64,000 nucleotides of DNA from a virus. Under the pieces are notes generated by a model. It ran no database searches. It saw only the letters and a list, made by a program, of their open reading frames with translations, and was not told the DNA's origin. Shown here in pieces: positions 9,966 to 17,746 of the stretch (within the stretch, counting starts at the first letter, position 1; every line of letters starts with the position of its first letter). Where the stretch lies: IMG/VR virus record IMGVR_UViG_3300008448_000004, positions 116,935-180,934 of that record. One strand, given 5' to 3'. The translations under genes and the position numbers were made by a program.

Positions 9966-10707
9966 AAAAAAATTCTGTTCCGATTGGAATCTCTACGCCC
10001 TCCTCAACGTGTGTATCAGATTCGTAGTCAAACGTAAGAAGTACTTCTGGTTGAATTTCGGTAATATGTTTTCTTAGAGCTCTTGAATCGGGTGCTAACA
10101 TAACATCGACAAAGCCTCTAATTGCTTTTGGATCTCTGTCTCCATTTATCGATGTGATAATCTTTTTGAACCTGGTAGTTACTTCGCTAGATCCGTTAGG
10201 ATTGACTTTTTTCATACCTTGAAGTTCTCTCTCAATATCTTTCTCATCTTTATGAGTTAGTAGTTTGAAAGTGACAATATTGCCGGTAGTAGGTAGTTTA
10301 AATTCAAACTCATTCACACCGGGAGTCTTAACTAAACTTCTATCGAGTTTCTTTTCTTTTAACTTTGTTAAGTCGACGGTGACTTTTTCTGAAGTTCCTG
10401 TAATAGGATTGTAGTAGTTAAAACTGTAATCTTTACCGTATCCTAGAATTCTTGCAGCAATCAGCAAAGCATTCTTATCTGTTATTAGTAGATCGTCAAA
10501 ATTAATCTTAGTGACGATTAGAGATTGTAGTAGTTTATCTAGAACCGTGTTATTATTAATTAGATTAGCATTAGTAAGGATATCTTCCTCTTTTGCTGTC
10601 ATATACTTCATTTCCAGTTTACCGCTAGATAAAGGGTTATCTTGGGGATATAAGAGTCCTTCGGACGGTAGTTCAACTGTTTCGGTCGGTAACTTAAATT
10701 CGCTCAT
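9952..10707 (-). CDS. T4 gp26/gp51-family baseplate hub / tail assembly chaperone
   Basis: A 251-residue protein beginning MSEFKLPTETVELPSEGLLY, followed by KLEMKYMTAKEEDIL, DKLLQSLIV and LLIAARILGYGKDY. This N-terminal pattern (ELPS.G..Y, then MTAKEED) is the signature of the phage family that includes T4 baseplate hub proteins gp26 and gp51. In related phages these genes lie before the tape measure gene and probably chaperone it. The C-terminus ends EFFWPKS at a stop just after a T7 run, beyond which a second frame continues. A TATTTATA element lies 29 bases upstream of the ATG. Confidence 0.78.
   Translation of the reverse strand: MSEFKLPTETVELPSEGLLYPQDNPLSSGKLEMKYMTAKEEDILTNANLINNNTVLDKLLQSLIVTKINFDDLLITDKNALLIAARILGYGKDYSFNYYNPITGTSEKVTVDLTKLKEKKLDRSLVKTPGVNEFEFKLPTTGNIVTFKLLTHKDEKDIERELQGMKKVNPNGSSEVTTRFKKIITSINGDRDPKAIRGFVDVMLAPDSRALRKHITEIQPEVLLTFDYESDTHVEEGVEIPIGTEFFWPKS
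9966..9972 (-). promoter_or_regulatory. Candidate translational slippery site (run of seven T)
   Basis: On the coding strand GAA TTT TTT TGG CCT in the upstream frame becomes GAA TTT TTT GGC CTA after a one-base skip (or a two-base back-slip), entering the downstream 87-codon frame. A -1 shift instead meets a stop after two codons. The site is inferred from sequence only. Confidence 0.6.
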
Positions 10708-10736
10708 AGATTTTTATTTAGTAACTGTATTGTATA

Positions 10737-10744
10737 TATAAATA
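10737..10744 (-). promoter_or_regulatory. TATTTATA element before the gp26/gp51-like gene
   Basis: The coding strand reads CATATTTATATATAC, 29 bases before the ATG at 10707. Same octamer class as the other late-gene elements. Confidence 0.55.
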
Positions 10745-10764
10745 TGCCGGAGATTGATTTTCTA

Positions 10765-11328
10765 CTAGAAAACAGTCTTCAAGCTTCTAATAATTTTTTT
10801 ATCCCATTTCTTAAGAACATTCTTGTAGAAGTAAGCTAAAGCATACGGTCCAGAATGTCCTAATTCTAAAGCAAAGCTCTTTATTTCAGCAGAGGTTAGT
10901 TCGATAAGAAGGATGTACTCGTCAAAAGTTGGATCGCCTTCTATATTATTTTTCTTATAATAGTCTCCTAAAGCTATTTCAGCAGTTAAGTCAAAGTATT
11001 TACCATTAGAAGAATTCCAAGCATGATCGAGAGGTACGTACCTGGAAGCTATTCCTTCGCAGTATTTAATGCCTGATCCGCCTGAGTACGCTGTGTAGAA
11101 AGAGTTGTCGTAGCACTGCTTAGTCTTGACTTTTAATATTTTGCTTTTTAACAAATCGTCTACGTCTTTAGCTACAGGTAGGGTTTTATAAGAAACAACT
11201 TTTATAGGTTTAGCTACTTCAGCTTTCCATTTAGCAAACTTTAATTGATCATTTTCAGCATCAAGCATTTGAGAAAGCATTGTTGCTTCTCCGTCAAGAT
11301 ATCGTTTTAATTGGCTTTCTAGTAACAT
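10765..11328 (-). CDS. Unknown tail-cluster protein with Cys/His/Asp pattern
   Basis: A 187-residue protein I cannot assign. It contains QCYDNSF (about residue 90), KYCEGIA, then PLDHAWNSSNGKYFDLTAE. A Cys followed by His-Ala-Trp-Asn and Asp-Leu-Thr recalls the Cys-His-Asp order of papain- or transglutaminase-like folds, but I have no direct family match. The N-terminal 50 residues are helical and charged. It sits between the tail tube and the gp26/gp51-like gene and has its own TATTTATA element and an upstream terminator, so it is its own late unit. Because the element ends 4 bases before this ATG, the real start might be Met17 (11280) or translation may be nearly leaderless. Confidence 0.7.
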   Translation of the reverse strand: MLLESQLKRYLDGEATMLSQMLDAENDQLKFAKWKAEVAKPIKVVSYKTLPVAKDVDDLLKSKILKVKTKQCYDNSFYTAYSGGSGIKYCEGIASRYVPLDHAWNSSNGKYFDLTAEIALGDYYKKNNIEGDPTFDEYILLIELTSAEIKSFALELGHSGPYALAYFYKNVLKKWDKKIIRSLKTVF

Positions 11329-11332
11329 CGTA

Positions 11333-11340
11333 TATAAATA
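11333..11340 (-). promoter_or_regulatory. TATTTATA element before the 187-residue gene
   Basis: The coding strand reads AATATTTATATACG, then ATG 4 bases later. It lies directly downstream of the terminator at 11346-11377, a terminator-then-promoter arrangement that supports a promoter role. Confidence 0.6.
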
Positions 11341-11345
11341 TTAAA

Positions 11346-11377
11346 ATAAAAAAATCTCTTGGGATTTCCAAGAGATT
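11346..11377 (-). terminator. Rho-independent terminator after the tail tube gene
   Basis: A perfect 10-base stem (AATCTCTTGG with CCAAGAGATT) and 5-base loop, followed on the minus strand by a run of T. It lies 26 bases after the tail tube stop codon and just before the next TATTTATA element. Confidence 0.85.
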
Positions 11378-11402
11378 CTTTAAAATAATTGCTAAGGTTA
11401 TC

Positions 11403-11888
11403 TTAGAAGTTAAGTTCGCAGTAATCCATAGCGATTGTCATTTCGATCGTAATGTACTGATCGTTAGACCAATCGTATTCACCGAAGTTAGCTGATTTAA
11501 CGTATGCGCCTCTGATCACCCATTCTCCTACGATATCACCTACAGGGCCTAAGATGTTTAGAGTGACATTCTTTTTATAGAAGTCAGAATAACCATCTCT
11601 ACCTGTGATTGATTCGTGAGATAGACGGATCCATTCCATTACAGTTTGGGCTCCAGAAGGGGTGATAGGGTCGTAAAGCGATAGTGCCATATCCTGCCAT
11701 TCAGCTTTGCCCTTAAGTTTACGGTATACGTTGATGTGATCGAGCTTGATATCAGTAAACTGTACTTGAGGTGAAGCAGCTTTCTTGATGAGGTATGTAG
11801 GGATACCATCGATGTACATTATGAAGCGGTTCTGAACCTTGGGTTCGAAGGCCGTATACATCAACTCATTTGGATCTATTAGTGGCAT
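11403..11888 (-). CDS. Tail tube protein (T4 gp19-like)
   Basis: A 161-residue protein, almost the same length as T4 gp19. Typical features are the N-terminal NRFIMYIDGIPTYLIKKA, DIKLDHINVYRKLKGK, then DMALSLYDPITPSGAQTV and the C-terminal QYITIEMTIAMDYCEL. It forms the hexameric rings of the inner tail tube inside the sheath. It lies immediately downstream of the sheath gene, the usual order, and is followed by a strong terminator. Its own TATTTATA element 15 bases before the ATG is expected for a protein needed in many copies. Confidence 0.93.
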   Translation of the reverse strand: MPLIDPNELMYTAFEPKVQNRFIMYIDGIPTYLIKKAASPQVQFTDIKLDHINVYRKLKGKAEWQDMALSLYDPITPSGAQTVMEWIRLSHESITGRDGYSDFYKKNVTLNILGPVGDIVGEWVIRGAYVKSANFGEYDWSNDQYITIEMTIAMDYCELNF

Positions 11889-11903
11889 ATTCTATTCGTT
11901 TAA

Positions 11904-11911
11904 TATAAATA
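11904..11911 (-). promoter_or_regulatory. TATTTATA element before the tail tube gene
   Basis: The coding strand reads GATATTTATATTAAAC, 15 bases before the ATG at 11888, in the short gap after the sheath gene. Confidence 0.6.
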
Positions 11912-11935
11912 TCGGTTTAATAAATTTTCTATAAC

Positions 11936-13729
11936 TTATTGACCAAATGTTGCTCCAGTTGGTAGAATGTTGAAGTCAAGTATAATGAATTCAGCAGTTC
12001 TAGTTGGCTGTAAGTAGATAGCACCTACTAATTGGTTTCTATCGATTACATCTGGAGTGTTGTTTGTTTCATCCATTACAATTCTGTAAGAATATAGACC
12101 CTGTCTTTGTTGTACTGAATCTAAGTAAGGAGTCATTTGATTGACGAACTTAGTTCTTGTAGCAACTGTGTTCTGCTCGAATAAGAAGTTTTCAGCAATT
12201 TGACCAATTTGTCTCTTAAGAGCAATTAATAGTCTTCTTACGTTTACTCTATCAAGAGCAGAAGGCTTAGTTTGTAAGGTCTTCTGACCATATACTACTG
12301 TACCTTGTCCAGGGAATATTGCAATTGGGTTTACTTTACCGTTGTAAAGGTTGTCTCTGTTAGACTTTGTTAATCTGTATTCAGGACCGATTACTGTTGG
12401 CAGTCCACCGCGGTTTAGACCTGCTGGTGCAAACCATTCTGCAGCAATCTTGTCGTTATATGCATACACACCGGGGATGATAGTTGAAGCAGGAACCCAA
12501 CGCATTTTACCTGTCTCGTTAGATCTTACTTGAACCCAAGGCCAGTATGTAGCGGCATAGCTAGTATCGGCTACAGCTGCATTATTTACAGCGTTAGAAA
12601 CACTTTGGTTTTTAGCTGTTGTGTCTAGTACTGCAATTGCATCACCTCTACCTTCGACGATTGTTATTACATCTGCTAGGGTAGTTTCTGCATTTTGAAT
12701 GGCTAGACCTGGAGCATAAATTACTTCGTAGTCGTACCAGTCTTTATTTTTAAGAAGACTGAAAGCTATATCGTAGTTACCTGGAACGAGTCCTTGTATG
12801 TTTTCAGTAGCGTTTGTTGAACCTTCAGGAACACCTGTTATGTTTTCAAACAGCTTTAACGCTTTACCGCTAGTCTTTCCGCCGTATAGATCACCAGCTG
12901 AACCACTGAAAGATCCATTGTATGAACCTGAACCTATTTTAGGTATAGAGCCGGTTGCAGCTGAGTTTGCAGTTCCGTCATTGTTTAAGTATCCGGGCTG
13001 TGCATTAACGTAAGATACTCTCACGAAACGGCTCTTGTTAGCGTAAGATCCTGTAGAGAGTAACTGCCAATCGCCGTTCTCATCTTGAACAGGATACCAA
13101 GACATATTACCGATTTGGTATTCTATATAATTAGGTGTATTTGGATCTAAGCTTAAGTTAGACCAAGTCTCTAATACTGTTTTTTGTTTCTGGTAGTCAT
13201 CACCTCTTCTGATCACAAGAGTGAAAAGTCCGTTCTCTTTATCTGAGTATGATACTTCCCATCTGATATTATTCAATGAACCAGAAGGTAAATACCCCTC
13301 TGCTAGGCTTGCTGTTGCACCTTGGTAGTTGCTTTGGTCAACACCTAAAGCGAGTGTTTCTAATATAAAAGAAACAACTCCAGAGCTTGTAGCTGGTACA
13401 GAAGCAGTTGCAGGTAGGTAACCTCCGTTAGGTATAGTTGCAATTGATCCTGAAACAACTCTTGTTACAATCATAGTCTCACCTCCTTGTTGGAAGTAGT
13501 TATAAACTGCTAAAGAGGTTAGATATTCTTCGGTAGAGCTACCGGTTACAAATATAGATCCAAACTTGCTTGTAAAATCAGAATAAGAAGTTACTACAGT
13601 AGGGTAGTTAACCGGCCCTTTAACGGTAGGACCTACTAACGCGGCACCTGCTACTACAGGTCCTTGTGCTATTTGGGATAGGTCGTTTTCGTTTAGAAAT
13701 ACGCCGGGTGAGATTATTGCTTCTGCCAT
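11936..13729 (-). CDS. Contractile tail sheath protein (T4 gp18-like)
   Basis: A 597-residue protein beginning MAEAIISPGVFLNENDLSQ, with AALVGPTVKGPVNYPTVVTS and a C-terminal half containing FPGQGTVVYGQKTL, VNVRRLLIALKRQI and PTRTAEFIILDF. These are the conserved N-terminal handshake arm and C-terminal core strands of the phage sheath family. It forms the contractile tube around the gp19-like tail tube that drives penetration. Somewhat shorter than T4 gp18 (659), with the variable protruding domains in the middle. TATTTATT lies 27 bases before the start. Confidence 0.95.
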   Translation of the reverse strand: MAEAIISPGVFLNENDLSQIAQGPVVAGAALVGPTVKGPVNYPTVVTSYSDFTSKFGSIFVTGSSTEEYLTSLAVYNYFQQGGETMIVTRVVSGSIATIPNGGYLPATASVPATSSGVVSFILETLALGVDQSNYQGATASLAEGYLPSGSLNNIRWEVSYSDKENGLFTLVIRRGDDYQKQKTVLETWSNLSLDPNTPNYIEYQIGNMSWYPVQDENGDWQLLSTGSYANKSRFVRVSYVNAQPGYLNNDGTANSAATGSIPKIGSGSYNGSFSGSAGDLYGGKTSGKALKLFENITGVPEGSTNATENIQGLVPGNYDIAFSLLKNKDWYDYEVIYAPGLAIQNAETTLADVITIVEGRGDAIAVLDTTAKNQSVSNAVNNAAVADTSYAATYWPWVQVRSNETGKMRWVPASTIIPGVYAYNDKIAAEWFAPAGLNRGGLPTVIGPEYRLTKSNRDNLYNGKVNPIAIFPGQGTVVYGQKTLQTKPSALDRVNVRRLLIALKRQIGQIAENFLFEQNTVATRTKFVNQMTPYLDSVQQRQGLYSYRIVMDETNNTPDVIDRNQLVGAIYLQPTRTAEFIILDFNILPTGATFGQ

Positions 13730-13756
13730 AGTTTTTTAGATTAGTTAATTTCTAAT

Positions 13757-13764
13757 AATAAATA
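13757..13764 (-). promoter_or_regulatory. TATTTATT element before the sheath gene
   Basis: The coding strand reads ACTATTTATTATTAG, 27 bases before the ATG at 13729, in a 74-base gap that otherwise holds only AT-rich sequence. Confidence 0.55.
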
Positions 13765-13803
13765 GTACACTTTTTTCGTAAAAAGTTATTCCTAAAATAT
13801 TTA

Positions 13804-14052
13804 TTATGTTATTTTAGTTGCGGTTCCATCTTCGATATTTACAGAAACTGGTCCGTATTTCTTTACTAGACTTTCTGAAGCAGATTCTTCCTCGATCATT
13901 AATTCTTGTAATTCTCCAAGGTAAGCTTGTTCTACTAAATTTAATCTAGCTTTTTGTACGGCGATTTCACCTAGATTCGCGACTAATTTTTCTGTTCTTT
14001 CTTTGATCTTTACTAGTTGATCAATTTCTTCTTGTAACAAGTTAATTTTCAT
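13804..14052 (-). CDS. Small coiled-coil protein of unknown function
   Basis: An 82-residue, mostly helical protein with regularly spaced Leu/Ile (MKINLLQEEIDQLVKIKER and onward), predicted coiled coil for the first 55 residues, then a short polar tail VSVNIEDGTATKIT. Small coiled-coil proteins of this kind are common in phage neck and tail operons, but I cannot name this family. It follows the fibre-like gene by 14 bases without its own TATTTATA element, so it is probably co-transcribed with it, upstream of the sheath gene. Confidence 0.75.
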   Translation of the reverse strand: MKINLLQEEIDQLVKIKERTEKLVANLGEIAVQKARLNLVEQAYLGELQELMIEEESASESLVKKYGPVSVNIEDGTATKIT

Positions 14053-14066
14053 AAACGTTTATATTT

Positions 14067-16358
14067 TTAAGATACTTGAGTTAGAGTTGCTATAATAGAC
14101 GGCACTCCGGGTATATTCCCGTTTGCAGCAAGGTAAGCATAGGTTGTATTTGCACTGTTACTCTGATATGCTATTTCTAAATAATCTCCAGCATTCAAAG
14201 AGTCTACAAAGTTCCATGCTGCAACGAGGCGATGATTCGAAGGCACAGTTACTACTGTAGCACTATTAGGTATATTAGATCCGTTCTTCTTAAACCAGAT
14301 ATAGACATCAGCAGAGCCTGCTCCTTGAACAATTTGAGCTGAGAATTGAAGATTAAAGACGCCGGTATCAGCTACTTGTATCCTCGTCGGTAACCCCATC
14401 TCATTATTTTCAATAGTAACTTCGTTACTGTAGTCTGTTGTATGATATTGAAAAGATCCAGACTGGTTAATTGAGCCGGACTGAGTTGTTAGATCGCTAA
14501 AAGCTCCGAAGTGTTTGCCTTGGAGACTGGAGCTTATGCTAGTTCCGTTTATGTAGAGTTGGTTGTTTCCTTCTACGTAAACACTACCGGTTATATGCAA
14601 CGAACCAGTCATTTCGTGACGGTTATTTGCATCTAGGTGCAACTTCTTATTTGCTATTGAATCAAATCCTCCTGCAAAGAACATTATAGGCATGTCAGAA
14701 GATGCATTACCTATGTGAAGATGTTCCCCTGTAGAATATATGTAAGCATCATTAGGACCCCCTACCACGTTTGGAATATTATAAGTACTACTATTAATAC
14801 CCATGTCAATATAGTACTCTGTTTCGCTTCCTATATCGTTTGTAGCAACTATATCACTAGAAGCTACTACACTATCAGATAAATTTTGGATATTAATTTG
14901 AGAATAAGTAGCTACATTGCTTTCGGCTTGTATTATATTATAACTAGCGTTGTTAGCAGGTAATACTCTTAGAGCAGGAACTGCAGTACTAACTTCAGAA
15001 GCAGTAGTACTTGTGTTAATACCTACTACTCCTTCAGGATGTATATACACTTTAGCATTAGCTTCGGTATCAAACCCTCCATTAAATATTATGACTGATT
15101 TATTAGGGGCAGCGTTACCTATTAGTAGATTACTTCCTGTTACGTAAAGGTATCCATCGTTAGGACCTCCTACTACTCCAGAAGCACTATCAAAAGTACT
15201 ACTGTTAATGCCCATATTTATGTAGTTACCTTCTTCGGTAGCTTCGTCATTTGCTGCAACTACATCGGCTGATGCGGTAGATCCACTGCTGTGGTTACAT
15301 ATTAGATTCTGCACATATCCGTCTACTTCTGCTAAAGAAGTTATTATATTATAAGAACCGGTATTGAGTTGTTGTACAATTAAAGCTTCAGGAGCAGCTG
15401 CTCCATGAGATGCAGATGTGTTTATTCCAATATAGTACCAATTCTCGCCGTCTACGATACTGGCTGTTTGCCAGATTGCGCTGTTAACTAGTGTAAATGT
15501 TTCATCTAGGTAGGGAATATGGTAAGGGTCTGCATCAATTCTAGGTATGTTAGAAGCTGTTACGTCTCCGAAAAATTGAATTGAACCGTAGACTGTGTGA
15601 CCTGAACCGGTCACTTCTAGTGCGCCGGAAAGTATTAGATCACCGCTAGAGCTAATCTTCATCTTAACTCTATCCTGTACATTAAAGCCGCCAACGAAGA
15701 AGTTTAAACTTCCGGTTGCACCTTCTCTAGCATTGCCTATATAGAATTCGTTTGCAAGAGAGTATAAGTAAGCATCACCGGCATTACCTATTCCTCCTTC
15801 TACAGAGTATCCCGAGTTATTAATACCGAGATCGACGTACATATCCGATTCTGAGCCGTTGTTAGCTGTAACAACTATATCACCGGATGCAAAACCGCCG
15901 GAGCTGAAATTCTTTACAGCGATTTGAAGATAGTTATCCGTATCTCCGAAAGCATCCATAATAGTATAAGCGTCCGCGTCATTTTGAAATACATTTAGAG
16001 AAGCTGGTGCTCTTGATTCAGGTTCGTAACTACCTGTTGTGTTAATCGATACGTAGAGAAACTCTACATCGTTAACTAAACTAGCTGTAACGTGTATCGG
16101 CGAGTTTGCCCAAAATCCCCCTACTGGGTCGTAGTAGGGAACGTGGTAAGGTTCGGTCTGTACCAGTGCTGGAGCAAAAGCAGAAGCAGTAACGTTTGTT
16201 AGATTTCTACCGTCTCCATAAAGGTATGAGCCAGAGATTGAACCTGATACTAGTATGTCAGCAGAGCTAGATGCTGCTAGAGCATTTATTACTCTGAGTA
16301 TATGATCAGATTTGATTATTTTACCAGGTTCAATACCTGTTTTGCTTATAGTTGCCAT
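14067..16358 (-). CDS. Fibre-like virion protein with repeated beta modules
   Basis: A 763-residue Ser/Gly/Asn/Thr-rich protein. Three related segments each contain a Gly-rich turn, a Tyr-Leu/Ile-Tyr strand and IGNA followed by F-x-GGF (for example EFYIGNA, NLLIGNA and HLHIGNA). Between them lie LSGALEVTGSG-type strands common in trimeric phage fibres. A C-terminal domain (about residues 640-763) with SGSFQYHTTDYSNEVTIEN and WNFVDSLNAGDYLEIAYQSN resembles a jelly-roll tip. I infer a trimeric fibre or whisker. The unusual site between gp15-like and sheath genes suggests neck or collar attachment, though a tail fibre is equally possible. Confidence 0.6.
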   Translation of the reverse strand: MATISKTGIEPGKIIKSDHILRVINALAASSSADILVSGSISGSYLYGDGRNLTNVTASAFAPALVQTEPYHVPYYDPVGGFWANSPIHVTASLVNDVEFLYVSINTTGSYEPESRAPASLNVFQNDADAYTIMDAFGDTDNYLQIAVKNFSSGGFASGDIVVTANNGSESDMYVDLGINNSGYSVEGGIGNAGDAYLYSLANEFYIGNAREGATGSLNFFVGGFNVQDRVKMKISSSGDLILSGALEVTGSGHTVYGSIQFFGDVTASNIPRIDADPYHIPYLDETFTLVNSAIWQTASIVDGENWYYIGINTSASHGAAAPEALIVQQLNTGSYNIITSLAEVDGYVQNLICNHSSGSTASADVVAANDEATEEGNYINMGINSSTFDSASGVVGGPNDGYLYVTGSNLLIGNAAPNKSVIIFNGGFDTEANAKVYIHPEGVVGINTSTTASEVSTAVPALRVLPANNASYNIIQAESNVATYSQINIQNLSDSVVASSDIVATNDIGSETEYYIDMGINSSTYNIPNVVGGPNDAYIYSTGEHLHIGNASSDMPIMFFAGGFDSIANKKLHLDANNRHEMTGSLHITGSVYVEGNNQLYINGTSISSSLQGKHFGAFSDLTTQSGSINQSGSFQYHTTDYSNEVTIENNEMGLPTRIQVADTGVFNLQFSAQIVQGAGSADVYIWFKKNGSNIPNSATVVTVPSNHRLVAAWNFVDSLNAGDYLEIAYQSNSANTTYAYLAANGNIPGVPSIIATLTQVS

Positions 16359-16371
16359 GTTCTATATTACT

Positions 16372-16379
16372 TATAAATA
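16372..16379 (-). promoter_or_regulatory. TATTTATA element before the fibre-like gene
   Basis: The coding strand reads AATATTTATAAGTAATATAG, 13 bases before the ATG at 16358. Confidence 0.55.
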
Positions 16380-16380
16380 T

Positions 16381-17250
16381 TTAAGGTCTGCCGGTAACTA
16401 TTTCAGGGTTGAAGATAACTTTGGTAAAGTTGTGGAACTTATTAGCCATCTTCGCTATTTCTGCATTAACCGTATCTGGTATCAGGTATCCATTCAATGT
16501 CATATTAAAGCTGCTTTTTACAGCTCTATCTGCTCCCTCTTCTAGTATAGTTTGAGTAGAGAAGCTATCTATTCTTGTTTTAAATTGAAATCTTTCCGGA
16601 TCTCCCCAGTAGCTGTTTGAAGCAAAGTTAATTCCTTCTACAAGCTTATTCATCTGTTCAACAAAGTCTGTAAAAATAACGCAGGAATAGGTTATAGTAA
16701 CGTAATCAGGTACGATTGCTAACATCCACTCTTCTTCCGGCTTTTGATTAGAGAGAAGGTAGAAGTTATCGTATATGTTTCTTCTGCTAAATTTTTTCTT
16801 CAACATAACAACATTATTGACAACGTTACCGTCCAGTTTATTCCCTAGTTCTCTGTTTTGTTCTATAGTATCTCTCTTGTACATAATAAGAGGTACTAGT
16901 ATCTTACCGTTACCGTCTCTATAAAATCCATCGGCTTGAACAGACTTCCATCTTTCAGGAGAACCGTAAATCACAGGTACGTTTATCTGTGTACTATTTT
17001 GAACAACTGTCAGTTTTAATCTATTGTCAAAATAAAACTGTATAGCTTCGTCTATATCCTTTATACCGATTTTTGGAATTTTATCGGTATCGCCTTTCAT
17101 TGATATCTCAAAAGCGCGATTAAATTCTGGTTGTCCGGGGTTGGTGGTATCTACGCCTCCTATACCGTTAGGATTTCCTATCTCTGTTAAAAATGGATTA
17201 ACAAAGCTATCTAAAAAATCTCGCCTTTGAACTGGTGTAGGTTTTGCCAT
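16381..17250 (-). CDS. Tail sheath stabiliser / tail completion protein (T4 gp15-like)
   Basis: A 289-residue protein close to T4 gp15 in length (272) and in layout: an N-terminal arm, VPVIYGSPERWKSVQADGFY matching the gp15 VPITYAS-x-E region, a central TITYSCVIFTDFVEQMNKLV matching the gp15 ELSIFTRYEDDM segment, and late SSFNMTLNGYLIPD matching gp15 SLTFEVNGWMYP. gp15 caps the tail and joins it to the neck. Gene order gp13-like, gp14-like, gp15-like as in T4 supports the call. Similarity is moderate, judged from remembered patterns rather than alignment. Confidence 0.75.
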   Translation of the reverse strand: MAKPTPVQRRDFLDSFVNPFLTEIGNPNGIGGVDTTNPGQPEFNRAFEISMKGDTDKIPKIGIKDIDEAIQFYFDNRLKLTVVQNSTQINVPVIYGSPERWKSVQADGFYRDGNGKILVPLIMYKRDTIEQNRELGNKLDGNVVNNVVMLKKKFSRRNIYDNFYLLSNQKPEEEWMLAIVPDYVTITYSCVIFTDFVEQMNKLVEGINFASNSYWGDPERFQFKTRIDSFSTQTILEEGADRAVKSSFNMTLNGYLIPDTVNAEIAKMANKFHNFTKVIFNPEIVTGRP

Positions 17251-17253
17251 TTA

Positions 17254-17745
17254 TTACAGTCGTTGTTTTGTTATACCTAATTTGTCTCCACGTGTATAGT
17301 GTGTCTTTAGTATAACAGAGTAGTCGTTACCAAAATTCTCTAATCCGTCAGAATAAGAATAGGCATTGTCTTTACCCATTATTAACTGATTTTCGTTTAC
17401 ATTATCTACTTCGTAGTATATTTCGTTGTACATAACAACATCGCCAATCTCAGGTATAACGTTTGCTTCAATCATATCATCTCTTAAGAACCTAAAAACA
17501 ACATCTCTTTGAGTGTCGGGGCCAAATTCATCGACAGGAGCTGTAAAATCTCCTCTCTCAATTATGCAGTTAAATAGTATAGGTCCTATAAAAGTCTTAC
17601 TTAGTGATTCGCCATATAAATTAGGCGTAGTATCAGGAAGAACTGTCTTGTAGTATCCTACCTGCTGGGAGATTACGTCGTTAACTAGCTCTTTTGAGAT
17701 AATTTTAAACGTATCTATGTCTCTAAGTGATCCAAATATTGCCAT
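17254..17745 (-). CDS. Neck protein (T4 gp14-like)
   Basis: A 163-residue protein lying between gp13-like and gp15-like genes. The segment NVIPEIGDVVMYNEIYYEVD resembles the gp14 motif around EGDLIYFP and EINWV, with an earlier GPILFNCIIERGDF strand and a VVFRFLRDDM segment. It is shorter than T4 gp14 (256). The family probably forms the neck ring between portal and tail. The ATG lies 7 bases from a TATTTATA octamer embedded in the end of the preceding gene. Confidence 0.68.
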   Translation of the reverse strand: MAIFGSLRDIDTFKIISKELVNDVISQQVGYYKTVLPDTTPNLYGESLSKTFIGPILFNCIIERGDFTAPVDEFGPDTQRDVVFRFLRDDMIEANVIPEIGDVVMYNEIYYEVDNVNENQLIMGKDNAYSYSDGLENFGNDYSVILKTHYTRGDKLGITKQRL

Positions 17746-17746
17746 C

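Noticed and set aside
13768-13785. AT-only inverted repeat upstream of the sheath gene, considered as a terminator
   Set aside because: The stem is made almost only of A-T pairs and is not followed by a T run on the minus strand; it is too weak to report.
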